Assembly (NCBI RefSeq): GCF_965223285.1
Contig: NZ_OZ244997.1
Coordinates: 2,046,001 to 2,110,000 of the forward strand
Direction of reading: 5' to 3'
DNA: 64,000 bases
Source: Leptofilum sp965223285
Lineage (GTDB): Bacteria > Chloroflexota > Anaerolineae > Promineifilales > Promineifilaceae
Part shown: piece by piece, positions 17,794 through 27,007 of the stretch
How positions within the stretch are numbered: position 1 is the first letter of the stretch
Layout of the letters: each line of letters opens with the position of its first letter
Translations under genes and position numbers: made by a program
Notes under the pieces: model-generated
Seen by the model: only the letters and a program-made list of their open reading frames with translations
The model's database searches: none
What the model was told of the DNA's origin: nothing

Positions 17794-20343
17794 CTAATTT
17801 GCGGTTTGCCGCAGTTTTAGCTCGACGAATCCTGCTTGGTAAGGCACACCACGCAACAGGGCAACCCCTTCTGGCGCATCCTCACTCACGCGAATCTGTG
17901 CTGCCATTGGCTGGTTGTTCACGTCGATCATGACGCTTTCACCAGTGGTTAGCTGCATGGAGGCGGCATCTGCCTGGTGCAGGATAAGTGTCGGTTTGGC
18001 CATCCGGTCTGCCAGCAGTTCGGTGTGGTTGATAAGCGTGCCTGGGGTGAAGAGTGCGGCCGTTCGCACCACAGCTACCTTTTCTGGCGCATCAGTAGCC
18101 ACATCGGGGACATCAAAATGTTCCACATCGCCGGATTCTGCCTCAACCGCCCACTGCATCCCTAAACCAACCCGATTTTCGTAAGCGTTGCCACCGTAAT
18201 ACAGATCGTCACCGCCGACATCTGGCCACTGCTTTTCTACCTTGGCCAGGGCGCGATAATCCATTGCTTTGTACTGTGGCACGGCTTTGGCCAGATCACG
18301 GAAGACAAGGCTGGCCGCAAAAGCAGGCTTCTCCAAACCGACGCGCTCGCCAATCTGAGCCAAAATTTGCCAGTCGGGGCGGGCGTCGCCGCTGGGTTGA
18401 ATGGCGGGATAGTACCGCTGCACTCGACGTTCACCATTCGTGAAGGTGCCTTCACGCTCCGCCCAGCTTTGTGCAGGCAACACCACGTCGGCTTGTGCGG
18501 CCGTTTCCGTCAGAAACAGCTCTTGCACCACCAAAAAGTCCAGCTTGCCCCGGTCAGCCAGCAGCCCGTCGCCGATGGGGTCTGCCGCCAGAATAAATAA
18601 GGCGTTCAAGTCGCCATTCTCAGCCGCCGTATAAATTTCAGCCGCGTTCATGCCCGGATTGGCCACAGCTTTGTACCCCGGCTCTAGTTCGGGATGAATG
18701 CCCGTATCCCAGGCGCCCTGCGTATTGTTGTGCGGCCACACCGGAATCAGACCGTTGTTCGGCCGTCCGGCGTGTGCCTCTTCATTTTTAATCAACAGCA
18801 GGTTGGCCAGCAGCTTGGCCACTGCGTCCGTTTCTTTGTAGGTAAGCCCTTCTGCGCCATAAAAAGCGACCACATTGTTGGCCTGCACAATCGCATCAGC
18901 CGCCGCCTTAATGGGGCTGTTGTCGGCATCGGCGGCGGCCACTTTAGCATCATTCACCAGTTGGCGCAGGGTGGTAACCGCCTGCCCTGGCTGGTAATAG
19001 ATAACGTGGCGTGCCCATTGATCAAGCCGTGTGGGGCGCAAGTTCAAAACCACCACCACAGCGCCCCGTTCGGCCGCTTGCTTCACGCGCAGCCACCAAA
19101 CCGGCACTTCTTCATGCAGATCGCTAGCAACCACCACTATGGCATCTCCCTGCCCCAAATTGAGCAGGTTGCTGCCCTGGCTAATGCCTACTTTGGCAAC
19201 TACATCGCCACCAGCCAGCCGTCGGTTGGCTAAATCTATGTTGTTGCTGCCTAGCCCTTGGCGGATGAGCTTCTGGAAGAGGAACATATCTTCATTGCTG
19301 ACGCGATCGCCGCTGAGTCCGGCAACGGCCGTACCATTCTGCTGCAACCGTCCGGCCACCGCATCCAGCGCTTCGTTCCACTCTACCTCAACCAACTCGC
19401 CATTTTTACGCATCAGCGGTTTCTTCAACCGATCTGGCGCGTCGGCAAAATGGTGGACAAAGCGATCTCTATCCGAAATCCAAATCTCGTTAACCTGCTC
19501 ATTTTGCCGGGGCATGATCCGCTTAATCACGGAACGGCCGCCCGATTTTGCTTCTCGCCGCGTGCTAAAGGTCATATTGGCACCAGATGGCGAGTGTGGC
19601 GAGAGTGTGGCAACGGGCGTTAGTTCCCACGGCCGTGCCCCAAAACGGAAATCGGCCGTGGTCAATGCCCCTACCGGGCAAATATCGGTGGTGTTGCCGC
19701 TCCAGTACGAGTCAAAGCCAGGGTCAGACATGGTCACAATTTCCAGGCTGCGCCCCCGATTGTGAAAATGAATCACCGGATCATCCACAATCTCATCCTG
19801 GAAGCGCACGCAACGGCCGCACTGAATACACCGTTCTCGATCCAGATAAATCAGTTCGCCCAGCGGCACATGCTTGTCCAGCTTCAGCTTCAGGCTGTAA
19901 TCCATGCGGCTGGTACCTTTGCCATGTTCCATTGTCAGGTTTTGCAGCGGACATTCGCCCCCTTTGTCGCAAACGGGACAATCCAGCGGATGGCTGGTGA
20001 GCAAAAATTCAATCACGTCTTCCCGTGCTTCGGTAACCGGCTCTGTGGTTGTGCGCACCACCATCCCTTCACTTACTGCCACCGTGCAGGCCGTTTGTAG
20101 CCCACGGAAGTTCACCTGCGGCGTGCCGTCCTCGTTTAGAACCAATTCGCCTGTGGCGCGGTCGCGCACTGGCAGGCCAATTTCTACTAAACACATGCGG
20201 CACATCCCCACCGGCTCCATTTTGGGATGGTAGCAAAACACCGGAATGGGATTGTCAATCATTTTGGCAGCGTCAACCACCAGCGTCCCTTTGGGCACGC
20301 TTAGCTCCACGCCGTCAATCGTCAATGTAACTTGGTCACTCAT
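17794..20343 (-). CDS. nuoG: NADH-quinone oxidoreductase subunit G
   Basis: An 849-residue peripheral-arm subunit. The N-terminal [2Fe-2S] domain shows CYHPKMEPVGMCRMCLVE. The His-Cys3 N5 site follows in HPLDCPVCDKGGECPLQ. N4 motifs appear in CIQCGRCVRFQDE and DICPVGALT. The remaining 600 residues resemble the molybdopterin-oxidoreductase fold without cofactor (VVVLNLRPTRLDQWA; LFILAADPIGDGLL). It carries two ACGGCCGT octamers. Confidence 0.95.
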   Translation of the reverse strand: MSDQVTLTIDGVELSVPKGTLVVDAAKMIDNPIPVFCYHPKMEPVGMCRMCLVEIGLPVRDRATGELVLNEDGTPQVNFRGLQTACTVAVSEGMVVRTTTEPVTEAREDVIEFLLTSHPLDCPVCDKGGECPLQNLTMEHGKGTSRMDYSLKLKLDKHVPLGELIYLDRERCIQCGRCVRFQDEIVDDPVIHFHNRGRSLEIVTMSDPGFDSYWSGNTTDICPVGALTTADFRFGARPWELTPVATLSPHSPSGANMTFSTRREAKSGGRSVIKRIMPRQNEQVNEIWISDRDRFVHHFADAPDRLKKPLMRKNGELVEVEWNEALDAVAGRLQQNGTAVAGLSGDRVSNEDMFLFQKLIRQGLGSNNIDLANRRLAGGDVVAKVGISQGSNLLNLGQGDAIVVVASDLHEEVPVWWLRVKQAAERGAVVVVLNLRPTRLDQWARHVIYYQPGQAVTTLRQLVNDAKVAAADADNSPIKAAADAIVQANNVVAFYGAEGLTYKETDAVAKLLANLLLIKNEEAHAGRPNNGLIPVWPHNNTQGAWDTGIHPELEPGYKAVANPGMNAAEIYTAAENGDLNALFILAADPIGDGLLADRGKLDFLVVQELFLTETAAQADVVLPAQSWAEREGTFTNGERRVQRYYPAIQPSGDARPDWQILAQIGERVGLEKPAFAASLVFRDLAKAVPQYKAMDYRALAKVEKQWPDVGGDDLYYGGNAYENRVGLGMQWAVEAESGDVEHFDVPDVATDAPEKVAVVRTAALFTPGTLINHTELLADRMAKPTLILHQADAASMQLTTGESVMIDVNNQPMAAQIRVSEDAPEGVALLRGVPYQAGFVELKLRQTAN

Positions 20344-20381
20344 ACATTTCCTCTTCCAGAGGGATTATTGTCTACATTTAA

Positions 20382-21668
20382 TTAGTCAGTTGTTGGGGTG
20401 GGAACGGCCGTGTCCCGTTGCCCAGCTTTTACCTTAGCTTCATACTCATTGGCAAAATGCTTGTAAGTACCCAACACAGGGCTTGTGGCAAAATCACCCA
20501 GCGCACACAGCGTTCTGCCCCCAATCTTACTGGCAACGCTGCGTAAAACATCCAAATCTTCCTGAGAGCCTTCCCCCTTATACAATCTGGTGATCAGCTT
20601 ATCCATCCAGAATGTACCTTCACGGCAAGGCGTACATTTGCCACACGACTCATGCTTAAAAAAGTGAGATAGCTTCATGGCTACCCACACCATATCCACC
20701 GTTTCATCCATCACCACCACAGAGCCAGACCCCATATCAGAGCCAAACGGCTTCAATCCTTCATAGGTAATAGGTGCATCCAGCGCATCTGCCACCACCA
20801 CTGGCCCAGACCCACCAATGGGCAATAGTGCCTTAAACTGCTTGTCGCCTAAAATACCACCGCCATACTGCTCACCATAGATCAATTCACGGTAGGGCAT
20901 CCCCATCTCCACCTCGTACGTGCCAGGATTCTTCACATGCCCACTCAGACACATAATCTTGGGGCCAGGGCTTTGCTCTGTACCAATAGACCGATACCAA
21001 TCGGCACCGTTCAGCAAGATTGGCGGCACATTGGCCATCGTTTCCGTATTGTTTACCACCGTAGGTTTTTGATACAACCCTTCAACGGCCGGAAACGGCG
21101 GCCGCGTCCACGGCTGACCTAATTCTCCCATCAGCGAATTTAGAAGTGCCGTTTCTTCACCACAAATATAGGCTCCTGCGCCAAAATAGTTATGCATCTG
21201 GCAGCTAAAATCAGAGCCAAAAATATTGTCGCCCAAAATACCAGCTTCGTAACAATCACGAACGGCTTCTTCCATATGGTGGCCAATTCCCATGAATTCG
21301 CCACGCATATAATTGTAGATCGTCTGCGCCCCCACTGCGTAAGCCGCAATCATGGCACCTTCAATCACCTGATGTGGGTTATGCTCTAGCAACGCCCGAT
21401 CCTTAAACGTGCCCATCTCAGACTCATCAGAGTTCACCGCAATATATTTATCGCCTGATGCTTTGGGAATAAAACTCCACTTTAATCCAGTGGGAAAGCC
21501 AGCACCGCCACGCCCCCGCAAGCCAGACGCCTTGACAATATCAATAACTTCGCCCGGCTCATACTCATTCAACACCTTCTGCAACGCCTCATAACCACCA
21601 TTTGCCCGGTAGACGTCCAGTTTGTGTATATTTTCAATGTCTCGGTTACGCAATAAAATATGAGTCAT
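20382..21668 (-). CDS. nuoF: NADH-quinone oxidoreductase subunit F
   Basis: A 428-residue NADH- and FMN-binding subunit, the electron entry of complex I. It shows the NADH/FMN site GLRGRGGAGFPTGLKW, YICGEETALLNSLMG, and the N3 cluster ligands ESCGKCTPCREG with the distal Cys in GRTLCALGDFATSP. The NADH site implies that this enzyme takes electrons from NADH, unlike the shorter 11-subunit forms of some phototrophs and archaea. Confidence 0.95.
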   Translation of the reverse strand: MTHILLRNRDIENIHKLDVYRANGGYEALQKVLNEYEPGEVIDIVKASGLRGRGGAGFPTGLKWSFIPKASGDKYIAVNSDESEMGTFKDRALLEHNPHQVIEGAMIAAYAVGAQTIYNYMRGEFMGIGHHMEEAVRDCYEAGILGDNIFGSDFSCQMHNYFGAGAYICGEETALLNSLMGELGQPWTRPPFPAVEGLYQKPTVVNNTETMANVPPILLNGADWYRSIGTEQSPGPKIMCLSGHVKNPGTYEVEMGMPYRELIYGEQYGGGILGDKQFKALLPIGGSGPVVVADALDAPITYEGLKPFGSDMGSGSVVVMDETVDMVWVAMKLSHFFKHESCGKCTPCREGTFWMDKLITRLYKGEGSQEDLDVLRSVASKIGGRTLCALGDFATSPVLGTYKHFANEYEAKVKAGQRDTAVPTPTTD

Positions 21669-21698
21669 TACTCAACCCCAATCAAAAAAGTGCCAAAC

Positions 21699-22229
21699 CT
21701 ATTTGGCATAGGCAGAAATCTGTTCAACAATTGACGGTTCTGGGTTGTCCGATGCTGCCTCTGCCCGTAAACGAGAAATTAACTGGTCGAACTTTTCCTC
21801 GTCCAGGTTTTCTTCAAATTTCAGATTGCATTGCAGCATAGGCGCACGATCGCAGGCAGCAAGGCACATCACCGTCTTTAGTGTAAACAACCCATCGTTC
21901 GTCGTACCCTCAACCGGAATGTCCAGCTTGCGCGAAATCATCTCCACAAACTCATCCGCCCCACGCAAGGCGCACGCCAAATCGTTACAAACCTCCAGCA
22001 CGTACTTGCCAACGGGTTCCTCGTAATACAAAGTGTAAAATCCAGCCAGTGATAAAACATGCGTCGGATCTAAATCTAAAACATTTGCCACGTCGTGCAT
22101 GGCTTCCCGACTTGTAAAGCCATACGCTTCTTGCGCTAAATGCATCAGTGGCAAAACGGCCGATTTCTTATTCGGGAATCGCGCTAAAATCCCTTTAATT
22201 TCTTCAGGATACTTTTCTTGAAGCAACAT
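21699..22229 (-). CDS. nuoE: NADH-quinone oxidoreductase subunit E
   Basis: A 176-residue thioredoxin-like [2Fe-2S] protein (cluster N1a). A helical N-terminal bundle (about 1-75) precedes the ligands in EVCNDLACALRG and MCLAACDRAPML. It pairs with NuoF in the NADH dehydrogenase module and is encoded directly upstream of nuoF in the direction of transcription. Confidence 0.95.
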   Translation of the reverse strand: MLLQEKYPEEIKGILARFPNKKSAVLPLMHLAQEAYGFTSREAMHDVANVLDLDPTHVLSLAGFYTLYYEEPVGKYVLEVCNDLACALRGADEFVEMISRKLDIPVEGTTNDGLFTLKTVMCLAACDRAPMLQCNLKFEENLDEEKFDQLISRLRAEAASDNPEPSIVEQISAYAK

Positions 22230-22249
22230 ACTCTTTTACCTACCGATTA

Positions 22250-23506
22250 CTACCGGTCAATTTCACCCAAAACAATATCAATTGAACCAATAATCGAAAC
22301 CAAATCCGCCACAAACAACCCTTTGGACATGATCGGCAGCGATGCCACATGCACATAAGAGGGCGTGCGGAAATGCACTCTTGCGGGTTTTGGTCCACCA
22401 TCGCCGCGCAAATAACAGGCAAACTCACCACGGGGCGATTCTATGCTCTGGTACACATACCCAACAGGTGCGCTAAACCCTTCTGTCCACAGCTTAAAAT
22501 GGTGAATCACCGCTTCCATGCTGTGCCCTAATTCCGACCGAGGCGGCGGCACAATTTTGCGGTCATCAATGTTCACTGGCCCTTCAGGCAAGCGATCCAT
22601 CGCCTGCTGAATAATCCGTAAACTTTCCCACATTTCTTTCATGCGGCAGCGATAACGCGCATACACGTCCCCATCTGTTTCCACGGGCACGTCAAACTCA
22701 TATGTCTCGTAGCCGATATAGGGCTGTGCTTTGCGAATATCCCAATTTACGCCAGAGCCACGCAAACTCGGGCCAGTCAATCCCCAATCCATCGCCTGTT
22801 CAGCCGAAACCACACCAATGCCCTTCGTGCGATCCAGGAAAATAGGATTGTTCTTCAAAAGGGCTTCGTAATCCGCAATCTTTGCCGGGAAAAAGTCCAA
22901 AAATTGCCGCACGGCTGGTTCAAACTCTTCTGGCACGTCCCGCCACAACCCACCAGGGCGGAAATAGCTCACCATCATCCGCTGGCCAGCGACCATTTCA
23001 AACAAATCCAGAATGTATTCGCGCTCGCGGAAGCAGTAAAGGAAGACCGACATCGCCGCCAAATCCAGGGCATGGGTACCCAACCAAACCAAATGGCTGG
23101 CAACGCGTGCCAATTCAGTGAGAATGATGCGAATTGTTTGAGCACGCGGGGTTGCCTCAACTCCCAGCAGCTTCTCGACTGCCAAAACATACCCCAAATT
23201 GTTGGACATCGGTGAGAGGTAATCCATCCTATCCGTCATCACCAATGCTTTGGTGAAGGTTTTGGATTCCATACTCTTTTCAACACCGGTGTGCAAGAAG
23301 CCAATATCCGGGGCCAAGTTGACAATGTTCTCGCCATCTAACTCAACCAGCAAGCGAAGAACGCCATGGGTACTGGGATGCTGCGGCCCCATGCTGAGAA
23401 GCATATGCTCTTCAGCATTCTCAATTTCCATACCGGTGCCTACTTTGGCCCGAAGTTCTTCTACAGTTAACTCTTGGATGGTGTCACTACCAGAGGGAAT
23501 GGTCAT
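22250..23506 (-). CDS. nuoD: NADH-quinone oxidoreductase subunit D
   Basis: A 418-residue 49-kDa-type subunit related to [NiFe] hydrogenase large subunits, lining the quinone site. Recognisable blocks are SMGPQHPSTHGVLRLLVELDGE, IGFLHTGVEKSMES, YLSPMSNNLGYVLAVE and the C-terminal FVADLVSIIGSIDIVLGEIDR. NuoC is encoded separately and is not fused. Confidence 0.95.
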   Translation of the reverse strand: MTIPSGSDTIQELTVEELRAKVGTGMEIENAEEHMLLSMGPQHPSTHGVLRLLVELDGENIVNLAPDIGFLHTGVEKSMESKTFTKALVMTDRMDYLSPMSNNLGYVLAVEKLLGVEATPRAQTIRIILTELARVASHLVWLGTHALDLAAMSVFLYCFREREYILDLFEMVAGQRMMVSYFRPGGLWRDVPEEFEPAVRQFLDFFPAKIADYEALLKNNPIFLDRTKGIGVVSAEQAMDWGLTGPSLRGSGVNWDIRKAQPYIGYETYEFDVPVETDGDVYARYRCRMKEMWESLRIIQQAMDRLPEGPVNIDDRKIVPPPRSELGHSMEAVIHHFKLWTEGFSAPVGYVYQSIESPRGEFACYLRGDGGPKPARVHFRTPSYVHVASLPIMSKGLFVADLVSIIGSIDIVLGEIDR

Positions 23507-23536
23507 AATCAGCCTCTTATGAAAAATCTGTGCAGC

Positions 23537-24058
23537 TTACTCTTCAGCATATGGCTTCTTGGCGTCGATTTCTTGCCAATTGAAGGAAAATTGAACCTCT
23601 TCATATCCAAGCGGATAATCTTTACGCAATGGATGCCCTTGCCAATCTTCTGGTAAGAAAAGGCGACGAAGGCTGTCATTGCCCTTAAAACGAATGCCCA
23701 TCAAATCCCAAACTTCCATTTCCAACCACGTAGCAATTGCCCAAACAGAGGCGACCGTTTCCGGCCCATCTTCTGGGTCTTCTACCCAGGTGCGTAATCT
23801 CAGCCTATGATTGTTATCGTATGAATAGAGATGGTAATTGACGGCAAACCGAGGAAAATCTGGCAAGAAGTCGTCTGCACAAATATCTGAAAGAAATTTG
23901 TAGCTTAAACCCGGGTCTGCTTTCAGCAGTTGGCAAACAGCCTTCACTTTGTCTTTGCGAATATACAGCGTTTGTTCGCCCCGAAAATCGTTACTGTCCT
24001 CAATGGCGTTGGGGAAAGCAGCTTTAATCTTCTCAACAACAAGTTGATCAGCGTTCAT
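23537..24058 (-). CDS. nuoC: NADH-quinone oxidoreductase subunit C
   Basis: A 173-residue 30-kDa-type subunit of the connecting arm. The signature ends WEMEVWDLMGIRFKGN-like: LEMEVWDLMGIRFKGNDSLRR, followed by LFLPEDWQGHPLRKDYPL, which is diagnostic for the family. It lies 30 bases after nuoB and 30 before nuoD. Confidence 0.95.
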   Translation of the reverse strand: MNADQLVVEKIKAAFPNAIEDSNDFRGEQTLYIRKDKVKAVCQLLKADPGLSYKFLSDICADDFLPDFPRFAVNYHLYSYDNNHRLRLRTWVEDPEDGPETVASVWAIATWLEMEVWDLMGIRFKGNDSLRRLFLPEDWQGHPLRKDYPLGYEEVQFSFNWQEIDAKKPYAEE

Positions 24059-24089
24059 ACTCGTTCATCTCCAGAGTGATTCTCTGATT

Positions 24090-24572
24090 TTAAGCGTGGT
24101 CTGTGAGTTTTTCGCCACGAATTTTTTCGTGCAAAGTCATGAAGCCGTCAATGAGGGCCTCTGGGCGAGGCGGGCAACCTGCCACGTACACATCAACTGG
24201 TACAATTTCGTCTACACCTTGCACAATGGCGTAGTTGTTAAATATGCCACCACAAGATGCACAATCGCCCATAGCAATCACCCATTTAGGCTCTGGCATC
24301 TGGTCATAGAGGCGGCGAACGACAGGTGCCATCTTGCGCGATACGCGACCAGCCACAATCATTAAATCTGATTGGCGGGGGGAAGGACGGTTTAGCTCCA
24401 TCCCAAAGCGGGAAGCATCATAGTGAGAGGCTTGTGAGGACATCATTTCGATGGCACAACAGGCTAAGCCAAAAAGCATAGGCCACATGGCATTGGTGCG
24501 CCCCCAATTGACCAAATCTTCTAAACGAAGGGTGATAACACCCATATCTCCAAGTTTTTGTTCTATTCCCAT
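24090..24572 (-). CDS. nuoB: NADH-quinone oxidoreductase subunit B
   Basis: About 160 residues from the ATG at 24572, with AAGGA nine bases upstream; an alternative start at 24599 lies further inside nuoA. It carries cluster N2: the tandem Cys in LFGLACCAIEMM, GDCASCGGIFNNYA and GCPPRPEALIDG provide the four ligands. The start overlaps the nuoA stop by about ten bases, indicating translational coupling. Confidence 0.95.
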   Translation of the reverse strand: MGIEQKLGDMGVITLRLEDLVNWGRTNAMWPMLFGLACCAIEMMSSQASHYDASRFGMELNRPSPRQSDLMIVAGRVSRKMAPVVRRLYDQMPEPKWVIAMGDCASCGGIFNNYAIVQGVDEIVPVDVYVAGCPPRPEALIDGFMTLHEKIRGEKLTDHA

Positions 24573-24940
24573 TCCAGTATTCCTTTCTTCCAAACCCAAA
24601 CATCACCAAGGATGAATAGCAACATGAAGATACCCATGACAGCTAAGCCGTATAGGCCCAATTTGCGAAAGGTAACAGCCCAGGGCACGAGAAGAATAAT
24701 ATCAACATCAAATAGAATGAACAGAACCGCAATGCGGTAAAATTTTACGGGCAAGCGTCGTTGAGCCTCACCTATGGCAACAATACCAGATTCATAGGGA
24801 ATCATTTTGCTGCGGGCATTTTCTTTTGGTTTAGGGCCTAAATTTAAGGACAATACCGGGAGCAATACCGCAAAAAAGAGGGCTATGCCAATAAGCACAG
24901 CGATGGGGAGGTATTCAACTAATACAGGATTATTTTCCAT
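24563..24940 (-). CDS. nuoA: NADH-quinone oxidoreductase subunit A
   Basis: A 125-residue protein with three membrane helices, the first gene of the operon. Family blocks are LGPKPKENARSKMIPYESGI (Cys of the loop replaced by Ile/Val here) and VKFYRIAVLFILFDVDIILLVPWAV with conserved acidic residues. A leader of about 100 bases precedes it and holds a candidate promoter and a CRP-like palindrome. Confidence 0.95.
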   Translation of the reverse strand: MENNPVLVEYLPIAVLIGIALFFAVLLPVLSLNLGPKPKENARSKMIPYESGIVAIGEAQRRLPVKFYRIAVLFILFDVDIILLVPWAVTFRKLGLYGLAVMGIFMLLFILGDVWVWKKGILEWE

Positions 24941-24961
24941 AAGGTAAGCTACTCATGCCTG

Positions 24962-24977
24962 GGTGATCTGTATCACA
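24962..24977 (-). promoter_or_regulatory. CRP/FNR-family-like operator in the nuo leader
   Basis: On the minus strand TGTGA-TACAGA-TCACC matches the CRP consensus TGTGA-N6-TCACA at nine of ten half-site positions. It lies 22-37 bases before the nuoA start, downstream of the candidate promoter, which would suit repression unless another promoter is used. It could be a chance match. Confidence 0.45.
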
Positions 24978-25045
24978 ATTTTGAAAAATATTGGCTGAAA
25001 ATACTTTGTAGCGATATGTTTTTTCTTCCCATTTGATCTATGTGC

Positions 25046-25074
25046 ATTCTATCACAAGCGATATGGGGGAGCAA
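25046..25074 (-). promoter_or_regulatory. Candidate sigma-70 promoter of the nuo operon
   Basis: On the minus strand TTGCTC and TAGAAT are separated by 17 bases. This predicts a transcript start about 100 bases before nuoA. Confidence 0.45.
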
Positions 25075-25139
25075 CAAGGGGCAGGTGCAAGAAGGGGGAG
25101 AATAGCACCTTCATATGTTGATTATTTTGCGCAAATTTT

Positions 25140-25176
25140 AAGAAAAAGCCCAACGGCCGTTTCCAGCCATTGGGCT
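25140..25176 (-). terminator. Rho-independent terminator of rpoD
   Basis: AGCCCAA/TTGGGCT, extended by GGC/GCC after one mismatch, is followed on the minus strand by TTTTTCTTAAAA. It lies just after the rpoD stop and separates it from nuo. Confidence 0.75.
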
Positions 25177-25202
25177 CTATTTTGGGGAAGATTACAGCAG
25201 GG

Positions 25203-26900
25203 TTAGCTCAAATAATCCCGTAAAGCCTTGCTTCGGCTGGGATGCCGCAATTTGCGTAATGCCTTGGCTTCGATTTGGCGAATACGCTCACGCGTGACGC
25301 CAAAGCTGCGACCCACCTCTTCCAAGGTATGGTCCTTGCCATCGTTCAGGCCGAAGCGCATTTCTAGCACCTCACGTTCGCGTTCGCTTAAGAAGCCAAG
25401 CACGTTGCGAATTTGCTCGCGGAGCAGCTCTTTAGAAGCAGCATCAACCGGCTCCTGGGCACTCTCATCAGGGATGAAATCGCCATATTCTGTAGAATCC
25501 TCGTTGCCCACAGGGGATTCTAACGACATCGGATCCATGGAGATGCGCTTGATGTCCCGAATTTTGGAGACAGCTTGCTTCCACTTCCGATTCAGCACCG
25601 GATCGATGGTTTGGTCATCTTTAATCGCTTGCTTGATCGCCTCCGACTCCTCTGGCGTCAGGTAATCGAGTTCTAGAGCCAGCTCTTCGTCGCTAGGCTC
25701 ATGACCTAACTGCTGCACCAGGTCGCGCTGGAGCTTGACAATTTTGTTGATGGTTTCAAACATATGCACCGGAATGCGAATGGTGCGAGCCTGGTCGGCA
25801 ATGGCACGGCTCACCGCCTGACGAATCCACCAGGTTGCATACGTACTGAATTTGTACCCTTTGGTATGGTCGAACTTCTCCACTGCGCGAAGCAACCCAA
25901 CGTTCCCTTCCTGCACCAGATCGAGCAGGTGGATGCCACGTCCCATGTACCGTTTGGCCACAGAAACTACCAGACGCAGGTTCGCCCCGGTCAGGTTGAC
26001 TTTGGCTTCTTCGGCCAACTCGTAAACCATAAATTCATTATATTTCAAGCCTACCATATCCTCAGACAACCATTCACGGAAAATGTCTGACGGGGGAAAC
26101 TGGTTGTTGGCTTTGTATTCACCGGCTACGCGACGAGAAATATCGAGCGGTAAAAGGTAAACGGCCGTAAACATATGAAAACAAGATTGAGCCAAATCTG
26201 TCCAGGCGTCATCCTGCCCCCAGTTACCGTTGTTGAGATATTGACGCAGATAAGAGCGTTCCTGGGTACGCCAGCCTCGGCGAAGGTCACGTGCCTCTTC
26301 AATGAACGCCAAGACATCAATGCCCTCTACGCCTAGCACCCGGCGCGCTTCTTCAACCACTTGCCAATTTTCCAGCAAGTTGACGTAGTTTGCATTCATG
26401 GCCAGGAAATCGACTTCCTCTTCGGAATCTGCACCATCTTGGTTGACATCATTGTTCAGGCGATCCAGCACGGAAGCGGCTGTCAATTGAGTAGAAAGCC
26501 AAATCTCCTGATCGGCTGTGAGCAGTGGAACTTGCCCAATCTCTTTGAGGTACGTATGCACAGGATCGTCTTCAACGGTGCCGGTAAGGTAAGACGTCGT
26601 TTCTTCTTTGGCGTCCTCTTCGTCAGGGTCGCTAAGCAAGCGAGAAGATTCGCTGAAATCATCCAGCGTTTCCCCTTTGTCAGAGACGATACGAATGTTC
26701 AGTTTCTGCAAACGTGCGTATAGCCGCTCCGCCTGTTCCTCATCTGCTGAGGCGAGCAACGCTTGCACATCGGATTCATTAATTTCACGAGAGCGGCGGG
26801 CTTGTTTTACCAACGCTTCAATATCAATAACTTCTGCTTCGTTCTCGTCTTCATCTTCGATATTTTCTTCGAAATTATTATCTAATTGAGATAAATCCAT
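25203..26900 (-). CDS. rpoD: Primary RNA polymerase sigma factor (sigma-70)
   Basis: A 565-residue group 1 sigma factor. An acidic N-terminal region 1.1 (about 1-105) precedes region 1.2 (DDPVHTYLKEIGQVPLLTADQE), a non-conserved insertion of about 150 residues, then region 2 with NLRLVVSVAKRYMGRG, LLDLVQEGNVGLLRAVEKFD and the -10-recognising helix KFSTYATWWIRQAVSRAI. Region 3 (RIPVHMFETINKI) and region 4 (LSEREREVLEMRFG, TLEEVGRSFGVTRERIRQIEAKALRKLRH) complete the protein. It follows dnaG on the same strand, the remnant of the classical macromolecular synthesis operon. Confidence 0.95.
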   Translation of the reverse strand: MDLSQLDNNFEENIEDEDENEAEVIDIEALVKQARRSREINESDVQALLASADEEQAERLYARLQKLNIRIVSDKGETLDDFSESSRLLSDPDEEDAKEETTSYLTGTVEDDPVHTYLKEIGQVPLLTADQEIWLSTQLTAASVLDRLNNDVNQDGADSEEEVDFLAMNANYVNLLENWQVVEEARRVLGVEGIDVLAFIEEARDLRRGWRTQERSYLRQYLNNGNWGQDDAWTDLAQSCFHMFTAVYLLPLDISRRVAGEYKANNQFPPSDIFREWLSEDMVGLKYNEFMVYELAEEAKVNLTGANLRLVVSVAKRYMGRGIHLLDLVQEGNVGLLRAVEKFDHTKGYKFSTYATWWIRQAVSRAIADQARTIRIPVHMFETINKIVKLQRDLVQQLGHEPSDEELALELDYLTPEESEAIKQAIKDDQTIDPVLNRKWKQAVSKIRDIKRISMDPMSLESPVGNEDSTEYGDFIPDESAQEPVDAASKELLREQIRNVLGFLSEREREVLEMRFGLNDGKDHTLEEVGRSFGVTRERIRQIEAKALRKLRHPSRSKALRDYLS

Positions 26901-27007
26901 TGCTTATATTCCTAACCCGATGGTTATTAAGGCTTTGCACACTTTGAGCGATGTGATTTTACTTTATGATATGAATCGGACACTGCTTATTGATGTTATT
27001 TGTGGCT

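Noticed and set aside
19031..19765. 244-residue plus-strand frame inside nuoG
   Set aside because: Antisense to nuoG, whose four cluster motifs are intact.
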